Source of the DNA: Takakia lepidozioides
Taxonomy: Eukaryota > Streptophyta > Takakiopsida > Takakiales > Takakiaceae
Length of the DNA stretch: 64,000 bases
Direction of reading: 5' to 3'
Assembly: GCA_030704615.1 (NCBI GenBank)
Contig: CM060731.1
Coordinates: forward strand, 558,001-622,000
Part shown: one piece after another, positions 56,085 through 64,000 of the stretch
Numbering within the stretch: the first letter of the stretch is position 1
How the letters are laid out: each line of letters opens with the position of its first letter
Made by a program: the position numbers and the translations under genes
Notes under the pieces: model-generated
Seen by the model: only the letters and a program-made list of their open reading frames with translations
The model's database searches: none
Told to the model about the DNA's origin: nothing

Positions 56085-59000
56085 CTACCCCAACTCGGTC
56101 TGTTTCCTAACACCATTCACATATGGTAGAGGGGTGTTACTGACACATGCCTCTTTGATGTACACACAGGCATAATCAAGGGGCACAGCAGGGTACCCGT
56201 AACCCACCACAGCACCTTGAAGAGCAACAATCAGCCCTACTCCACATTTCTTGCGTTTGGAGTTCACATCCAACAGCCGAACCTCGTCACCCACCCTGAA
56301 CTGTGATCCCAACTCCACACAAAAAAGAACACGATGTGAAAACCCATGACATACACACGACTAGGACACTCAACATTTGTGAGTTAAAGAGAGCCCCAAG
56401 GTTGGAAAAAATATAACAGACAAGACAACGGCCTGGACTTACTCCATTTGCAGTCTCCAGTGGTGGTGAGACCTCTTTTGGGGGGCTACTCGCCGGGTCG
56501 ACACTCTTGCCCCTCGTCTGTACCGGCTTGTCGACAATATCACCTTTGTTTGTCACAAGTTCCTGTGTCACAGACCAGAGATCAACCAGGAAAGCAATGA
56601 GCAAACAGGAATAGTGAATAGAAACAAAATCCAAGTATGAATCAAACAAAAAAAGCCAACATGAAAAGCTGCAAAAAAAACCTAGCATTAATCAAGCAAC
56701 CGAGGAGAAGCATCCAGGAAAGCAATGCAATGAATGAACCCACAAAAATGTAGCCTCTGGAGCACTGTCAGAATGTTTGTACCTTCACAGTAGCAGTGTT
56801 GTATGGTTGTTGTCCGAAAACAGGCTGAAGACTCCAAAAACTTGGGAATACTGGCAGCTTTCGATGCCTTCCACAAGAAAGGCCACAACACCTCTGTTAG
56901 ATACTCATCAGTTGGTGAATCTGGTTGCACCTTCCATGGCTCTGGAAAAATCCCACTGAAGGGAGGATTGTTTGCCGCCTTTCTTGGTGTGTCGTCAACA
57001 AGAACAGTGTCCTCATAAGTCCATTCTGGCCAGTCTGCCCACACTGTAGACAAGTTCTTGAAATATAATGGCTTTGAATCAGACCCCTTACGGCATGGGA
57101 GGACTGGATCCTCGTCACAGTGAAGGGCATCCCACTGGAAAACCAGGTTAGTGTGGGCTGCAAAAATATAGTCCACCATTGGGAAGAAGTTGCGAGCTTG
57201 GCAACAAGACCACACCGCCACCTCAAAGTGTTCAAAACACTTTTGCAAAAAGTCATAACAGCGTGGTCTCAAAACTACCATCTTCTTGCCACACATCTTC
57301 CCCACAAAACCTTTGGGAAGGGATGCAGGCCCATTAGCAGAATGAAAAGATTCACATAACAGACCATTTAAGTCCAGAATTAGTAAATGCTTCCTCGTTG
57401 GTCCAGGAAGTAAACTGACATTTGGCTTCAACATGTGAGCAGGAGAAATTAAAGCAACCTGCTTGTTTGTTTTGTCCCCGTCTGCATCTTCCTCCCCATC
57501 TAAACTCCCACATACCTGCATACCAGAATCCGGTGTGCCCGGCGGCTCTGTCACCATTGCCCCCTGGACTGCTACTGCCTTTGTACGTGGCAAGGGCTGA
57601 ATTTCCACGTGTACCTCACAGCTGGCCTTCCCTGTATCCTGCTGCTGCTCGGTCAAATTCAAAAGATCATCAGTGACAGGAAGACATAAGGGCTTAGAGT
57701 GAGCACCAGTTACCGTCTGAAATTGGGATTCCAAACATTTTGATACTGTCACAGCAGACGTATCCATCGTAGATGTCACTGGTCCTGCGCCTGGTAGATT
57801 AATCCCCAATCTGGTCACAATGGCTTTCTGGTACTCAATCATACTCTGCATCTGTAATTTTAATTCTGCCATGTCACGTCCTTGTGATTCCACCAGTTTG
57901 TCCAAGCCATCCATCCTGCCAACTACTGTAGAATATGCGAGACTTCCCTCCTGCCAATCCATGAAAACTTGCCCAAGTATGAATCAAACCAAAAAAACCT
58001 AGCATGAACAACCATTGGAAAGAAAACCCAGGCCAAAAGCCGTGAAAAAAACCCTAGCAACCTATGATGCAGCAACCACTCTAGCAAACGTGGAAAACAC
58101 ACTTACCCGCCTGTCACTCCCAGCTGACAACCGTGACACTGAACCCTCTTGAATTTCATATAATGTAGGAGGGCACCCTGATAGTGTTTCCTACAAATTA
58201 ATCCATGCCACAAACAAACCCATGCCACAAGTCAGTAAGCAATGTGAGGGCTGACTATATACACATAGCAATTCAATGAGGAACAAAATACAGAGTCGTG
58301 ATGATGCCACTTACCAAGCGTGCTTCCACCATTGCCTTCCCACCACGGCCAGTCTTGGTAGGATTCAGAATTGCACCATTTGCCTTCTTCATGTTGCCCG
58401 ACACTTTGTGGAACACCTCTGTCTGCCAGTAACTTACAAGCTTGTTCCATACCTCGTCAGATACAGTAATGGGTTTCCCCTTACCACCCAACCACGCAGT
58501 GTGTGCTTCATAACGCTGGCTCTTCATTATTCTGCCAATTGTTTGTTTTAGGTGGAAGTCTTTTAACTCGTGCGGCGTATATGAAAATAGCTTAGCCAGG
58601 TGATCTCTGATTTCGTATACAACTTCATCAGGTTGGTTGTTGATGGCAAGGGAACAATCTAGCTTGCGATAAGCCTGTCCTTTAAGGGCAGCGTGCCATA
58701 CATTCCGGGTCTGACCATACGGGGCTCCTTTGAGGTTCGTCAAAATCACCGTGGGAGGAAGACCTGCAGCTATTCTCTCTTCCTTGACCTTGGCAGCTTC
58801 AATTTTGGCTGAGCTATTAGCCCTCCTTAAAGCATTGGTTCTATCATTCTTTGAAACGGCACCCTCCCCTCCTTCAGAGACCTCCGTGCGCTCAGGAGAA
58901 TTCAAAGCAGGATCCTGCCAAGTAGGGACTGGTGGCCATGGTTGTTGGCCAGAAGGCCGAGGACCATACTGGCCATACTGTCCATAAGCAGGAGGATATT

Positions 59001-60577
59001 CCGGTGGCCTGCCACCCCCATAGCTATTAGGGGGTGGCAAATATGGTGGAGGAGGATACTGGCCATACTGCCCATATGGAGGAGCACCATATTGACCCTG
59101 ACCATACTGAGTGCCAGACTGTGGGTACTGAGGCATACCATAATAAGGTGGGGGTACTGGTGGCACAGAACCCACAACGTTGGGAGAGTTAGGGCCACCT
59201 CCTGCGTTCTTGTGGGCGCCATCTCCATTGCTAGCAGCAGGGATCGTGGATCCAGTGCGCTTGTGCTTGCCCTGAAAAGAAATTCCCCCAGTACAATGTG
59301 GGTGATTACACATACATATAGGCAGCAAGCAGCAAATCCTTGAATTCAGGCAAAACAAACTGGAAGCACATATCATTTGTAAAGACAAGATTACCCAAAA
59401 CTCAGTATGATCTTGGGCAGTAAATCTCCCAAATTTGATTGGCCCCAATGATGTCCTCCCAGTACATTTTTGAGCCCTCTTAGGTATGGGGTGTTCCTGA
59501 AATCCATAGCAAGAATTCAAATGGACAAACCTGATGGGTCCATGAGAAGTATCCCTCCAAGTTTTACTGATATTCTGGGTGCATAAGTAACCCAAGTATC
59601 TCTATAAGTAGCCATTGTAGCTTAGTACCAGGACGTTGGTTTCATGGGGCAAAGAATTTGAACACACCTGAAGTCTACATTGGCCTGACATCATGCCTTT
59701 GGCACTTCAACTTGTCTAGTGGAAATCATTTGTGATTGTGCCTTGGCTGACCCCTGCATTGTCCAACTTCCCTGTCTTGACAGACATACCCTATCTCTTC
59801 GTGATTTTACCAAAAACATACATAATTAGAATCATGGTCATTGTGAAGAACTATAACTCACAGACGGAGAAGGTGTTCGTAGTGTAGATGATGGGCGTTT
59901 TTGTCCTGCGACATGAGCATGGGCATGTTCTCCTCGGCTTGCCGTGGCATCCGCCGACGACGCACTCGCCTCGCACTGGCGTGGGAGGAGTGGATCGTCC
60001 TCATCGTCCTCAGAAGAGCCCTCATGCAGAATCGTAGTCTTCATCGTCTTCAGTCTGGCACTTTGCCTTGCAGGACCTTGATCCCTACCTTTTTCCTTCG
60101 GAGCGCGTGGCTTGCGAGGGCGATTCGCTCCCGCAAGCCTGCACAAACACCTCCATGACCTCCCTCTCAAACAATCACAAACAAATGTAAGCATACATAC
60201 CCTAATACTCTTAAGCCTACGCTGAACCACAGCCGCACCCTACCCCCACGAATGACGGCGGACATCTCCCGCCTAATGACACACCCTCCTCAAACCTAAT
60301 CGTCACTCACTGCATGTTGTTTGCCTCTCTGTTTGTACAAGTCGCAGCTACTCGCCCCCATTTGTGCTATGAAGCTTATGATCGCTGTAGGAAGGTTAGA
60401 GGATAAGGCAAATCGCAAGTTTAGTGGGTGGGTATCCAAAGTCAGGAACTAAACTCACCCATCTATCGACTGCTTGAACGTTGCTTCCACCTCCTTTATG
60501 GCAGCAATCCGGCGCTCTCGGAACTTCTCGTACTCAGTGAGAGGGACTGTCACTTCGAAGACCTTCCGCTTCACCAT
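56085..60577 (-). CDS. CACTA TNPA/TNP1-like protein with an embedded NIF/FCP1-like HAD domain
   Basis: Proposed exons: 60577-60459, 60138-59862, 59271-58315, 58190-58107, 57950-56783, 56562-56443, 56312-56085, about 983 aa. Exons 1 to 5 and 6 to 7 join in phase with good GT-AG sites. At exon 5/6 the best donor (56783) is off by one base; a weaker donor (ACA then GTGCTC, 56766) keeps frame. Domains in order: a YEKFRERRIAAIKE helix and a basic, acidic and Ser-rich N-terminus; Pro/Gly/Tyr-rich repeats (PPYGQYGQYPPPPY); a Transposase_24 (Ptta/En/Spm) block with VWNKLVSYWQTEVFHKVSGN; a coiled coil (DKLVESQGRDMAELKLQMQ). An NIF/FCP1-type HAD phosphatase domain follows, with motif I LLILDLNGLL, then VAVWS and LVDDTPRKA. 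The last exon resembles the Tnp1 C-terminal domain (FRVGDEVRLLDVN). The second Asp of the HAD DxDxT signature is Asn and the Thr is Leu, so activity is doubtful. The usual role of such proteins is binding CACTA ends. Confidence 0.75.
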
Positions 60578-60702
60578 GGACACTCAGAAACGATACTTAT
60601 AGTATACTATAGATATAGAAATAGCACATTGGCAGCTGGTGCAAAACTAGAGACAATGCACTGTGCGTAGCATGCAAAGAGGGAAGGGGTGACGTTCAAA
60701 GC
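60578..60702. promoter_or_regulatory. 125-bp divergent promoter region of the CACTA genes
   Basis: Only 125 bases separate the ATGs of the two divergent transposon genes. The gap contains a perfect 14-bp palindrome, TATAGTATACTATA, at 60598-60611, followed by AGATATAG. It could supply a TATA element in either direction, though for the minus gene it is only about 20 bases from the ATG, which leaves almost no leader. Either start could therefore differ. Confidence 0.45.
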
Positions 60703-63700
60703 ATGTACAGTGCAGGTGGCGAACGGATGCGTAGGCGTAGAATAGATGACCGTCTATGGCGAATGGAAGAAGCTTATGCCACAAGGAATGGGCATACAAA
60801 AATGCTATGCAACTGCGATGAGTGTCATGGAGGAAAAGTACTCTTGTTGGAAACAGTGAGGAATCATTACATGATACACGGGAGGGATCCTCTTCTCCAA
60901 CGCTGTTCTCTTCCGGTAAGATCGCCACTTTCCCTTCAGCACTTTAGTTTGAATTTTGAATGCAACGATCCTCTTCTCCACATGTCGACATTTCGTTGGG
61001 TGATTGTAGTCAAGAAGTCATAAGATACAGACGTGAGTATGACTACGCCACTTCCGTTATCACTTTAATTAATGCACATGTCGTGTTTTCATTGGTCATG
61101 TGTAGTCATGTAGTCATATATGACTAAGTAAGTGACTGCAACTATGACTTCAATGGTTACAAATGTCGTGTTTTGATTGGGTGTATATTCATAAGATACA
61201 TACGTAAATATGACTGCATCACTGCAACGTCACCGTGCCTCCTATGTCATAATATGAACAAGTGTCACATCGTTGTTGGTCCACTCACAAGATGACTATT
61301 GGGATGCAGGGATGTGAATATTCAGATGATGAAGACGAAGGCCCTGCGGCACAGCGGGAGCCCAATGTCACAGAGAACGCAGATGAGAGTGGTGGATTGG
61401 AGGTAGAAATGCAGCGTGCATTGCAGGAAGCGTTTCTCTTTGCAGATGCAAACAGAGAGGACCCCATTCATGGTGGAACCGATCACACATTTGCCGATCA
61501 TGACGATGATCTCGACGATTCGGGAGACAATGAATTTGATGAGAATGCTCACCTGCACGTTGATCCCGAGTATGATAAACTCTTCCGAGCGTCGCAATGT
61601 CCACTTTTTGAAGGGTGCTCCATCAGCCGGCTGCAAGCAACTTTGACGTTGCTGAACGCATGCACTACCCACAAGTGCACCAATGCATTTGTGGATGAGC
61701 TTCTGGGATTGTTGCGTAAGAGTTTTTTGCCTAAAGAGAATTCATTGCCGAAAACTCACTATGAAGCAAAAACCATGATTGCCAAGATGGGATTGCAGTA
61801 CACGATGATTCATGCCTGTGAGCGTGGTTGTGTACTCTTCCGTGGGGAGTATGAGAATGTAGACATTTGCCCAGTGTGCCGCAGTTCCCGTTACATTCCA
61901 GGTCGTGGAAGTGTGCCCAAGAAAGTATTGCGACACTTCCCTGTCATTCCAAGGTTGAAACGTATGTACCGATGTAAATCGATCGCTAACCTCATGACAT
62001 GGCACGACAGACATAAGAGCCAGGATGGGTTGGTTCGACATCCAGCTGATAGCAAAGCATGGAGACACATTGACACCACATTTGCGGATTTTGCTGCAGA
62101 GCCACGATCTCTGCGATTTGGATTGGCCTTAGACGGTGTAAATCCCTACGGAGCTCAATCCACAAGTTGGAGCACATGGCCCGTTCTCTTGGTCAATTAC
62201 AATCTGCCTCCGTGGTTAATGACCAAAAAGTTCTTTGTCATGTTAGCGCTACTGATTCCTGGTAAGGAGTCTGTTACCTCGGACAACGTAGATGTTTACC
62301 TGATGCCCCTAGTGGAAGAGCTATTGGAACTATGGAGAGGGATTGCAGCTCATGATGTTTCCCGTCCTCGTGGTCAACGCGAATTCACACTGAGGGCAGT
62401 GTTGATGTGGTCAATCCATGACTACCCTGCATATGGCTTGCTCTCAGGTCAAGTGACGAAAGGTTATGCTGGTTGTCCAGCTTGTGGACCCGGGGTGACT
62501 TCACAGCAGTTACACACATGTGGAAAAATTGTTTTCCTAGGCCACCGAAGATTTTTGGCCCGCAATCATCCATATAGAAGGTCAAGAATGTTCAATGGCG
62601 CTACTGAGCATGGAACTCCTCCAAAAACGCAGACTGGAACACAAATCAAGGACCTTGCAACAGCTCGCACTGCATGGGTGGAAAACGGAGGGACGCCAGA
62701 TAGCAGGACAGACCCAGCAAAAACTCATGGAGTTAAGCGATTGTCAATTTTATATGTCTTACCTTATTGGGAGGTAATTCCTTCATGGCCTTTAAATTGG
62801 CTGTGTACATTTTTGCATTTTCTGTTTAAATTGTGATGAGTAAATGCTCAATTGCTTATGTGTTCATTTTGTAGGGTCTCCTCAACTGCCACACGTTTGA
62901 CGCAATGCATTGCGAGAAGAACTTGGCTGAAAATATTATTAAAACTATCTTTGGTGAGAAAGACACATTGAAAGTTCGCTGTGATTTGGAGCTACTTGGG
63001 ATGCGCCCGGAATTGTGGCTACAACGTGATCCTGACAGAGCAGATACGTTAATTATGCCTCCTGCCCCTTATGTCCTCACTGAGGCTGAGTTACAAGTCT
63101 TTCTGGAGATTGTGCAGAACTTGAAAGTGCCAACAGGCTACGTATCAGCTTTCAAAAAGCATGTGGTGAAGAAGAAGTTGTCAGGCATGAAATCACATGA
63201 CTATCATGTGCTCATGCAGCAAATTATACCGCTTGCTATCCGTGGGCTCATGCCAAGTGGTCCTCGAAGGGCCATTTTGCGAGTATGTCGTGTATTTAAG
63301 AAGTTGTGTGCAAAAGTGGTGAATCCTATAGAGTATGAGGAATTGAGAACTGAAGCAGTTCTCACTCTGTGTCTTATAGAGAAGGAGTTCCCACCATCAT
63401 TTTTTGATGTGATGACACATCTGGTTGTTCACCTAGTGGATGAGTTGTACCTATGCGGGCCCGTAGCATCTCGTTGGATGTACCCCATGGAGCGGGCAAT
63501 GAAAGATATGAAGGGCTACGTAAGAAACATGGCAAGGCCCGAGGGGAGCATGGCAGAAGGATACCAATTTGAAGAAGCATTGGGTTTTTGCACAGAGTAT
63601 ATGGCAGGATTTGATGGAAGTGTACGAAGGGTGTGGGATGCAGATGAGGCAGAATCTGTGGAACGTGAAGTTGTGGAAGGAAGTTCTAAAGCCCGAAAAT

Positions 63701-64000
63701 TGAATGACCTGTGTGATATTGTACATGAGTACATCATTCAGAACCATCCTCGTCTATCAGTCATGTTGGGGTAAGAAATCTACTTCATTGACATTCAGAT
63801 TTCCAAGTTTTAGTCATTTATCATTAGTTGGCATATGGCGTCTTTTCAAATCTCCCACGCCACCTCTGTCAATCTCCTGGCTGACCCTCGGATTGTGACA
63901 GGATATATGAAGCAGAGTCCACACGGATAGAAGCCAGACGACGCTTGTTTCGTGCGGAGCAAGGGCTGGAAGGCATGAGCAATCCCACGGCAATTCAGTA
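60703..64000 (+). CDS. CACTA transposase TNP2 (Transposase_21), 3' end outside window
   Basis: Exons 60703-60915, 61310-62773, 62875-63770 and 63902 to beyond 64000 join at phases 0, 0 and 2 with GT-AG sites. Over 880 residues are visible. Exon 1 has a short zinc-like segment (LCNCDECHGGK) and HYMIHGRDP. Exon 2 begins with an acidic stretch, then CPVCRSSRYIPGRG, LMTWHDRH, RFGLALDGVNPYG (first catalytic Asp region), WPVLLVNYNLPPW, IHDYPAYGLLSG and GCPACG. Exon 3 opens with NCHTFDAMHCEKNLAENI and has RWMYPMERAMKDMKGYVRN. This is the typical order of TNP2/TNPD, the DDE-type cut-and-paste enzyme of En/Spm elements. All frames seen are open, so the element may be autonomous. Confidence 0.92.

Larger units (their letters stand above)
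54919..64000. mobile_element. CACTA (En/Spm-type) DNA transposon, right end outside window
   Basis: The block holds the two diagnostic genes of this superfamily, TNP2 (60703-64000, plus) and a TNPA/TNP1-like protein (60577-56085, minus), arranged head to head. A plausible left end is the CACT at 54919, followed by CTGTAGTGAAAAAAACC and CATAGCGAC, wording common at plant CACTA ends. Next comes a roughly 600-bp zone rich in ATATGACTAC words, as expected of subterminal transposase-binding repeats. The motif also occurs shortly left of 54919, so the exact border is unsure. The right end lies beyond 64000, so the inverted repeat and 3-bp duplication cannot be tested. Confidence 0.75.

Overview
This is a nuclear fragment of a land-plant genome. 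The evidence is a Ca2+-ATPase gene split into 32 small exons with GT-AG introns, a plant RABA-type small GTPase, a plant-type SANT protein, a GDSL lipase, and Ty1/copia, Ty3/gypsy, LINE, SINE, hAT-like and CACTA elements. Nothing is bacterial or organellar. The mix of LINEs, the gypsy remnant and the non-autonomous elements looks more like a non-flowering plant (lycophyte, fern or bryophyte) than a well-known crop, but that is a weak inference. All gene models come from reading splice phases by eye; no search was run.

Layout. 1-1000 (-): the 5' part of a GDSL esterase/lipase broken by three one-base shifts, with a TATA box upstream. 1000-7200: repeat-rich intergenic DNA with a foldback element (2125-2903) and a tandem duplication (4114-4577). 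7199-29547 (+): a complete autoinhibited plasma-membrane-type Ca2+-ATPase (ACA8/9/10-like, about 1059 aa). Its introns hold LINE pieces of two families (one nested in the other with a 13-bp target duplication) and an antisense, deleted Ty1/copia element (23663-27784). 29.6-34.2 kb: no recognised gene apart from a possible extra last exon for the ATPase. 34189-35117 (-): RABA GTPase. 38889-43050 (-): three-exon SANT-domain protein. 44734-48118: a dispersed repeat interrupted by a 2894-bp element with a TTAA target and CCC...GGG ends; the uninterrupted relative lies at 2272-2726. 48.1-54.9 kb: decayed repeats, including a gypsy integrase tail and a hAT-like element that carries a tRNA-derived SINE. 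From about 54.9 kb to the window end: a large CACTA (En/Spm-type) transposon with two divergent genes, a TNP2 transposase (+) and a TNPA/TNP1-like accessory protein (-). An NIF/FCP1-like HAD phosphatase domain sits inside the accessory protein.

Three normal host genes (Ca2+ pump, Rab GTPase, SANT protein) stand in transposon-dense DNA; I see no functional operon-like link between them. The most unusual items are the CACTA accessory protein with an embedded phosphatase-like domain, the TTAA-targeting element with its own empty-site control in the window, and the LINE family with a conserved 3' stem-loop and an (ATTTC)n tail.
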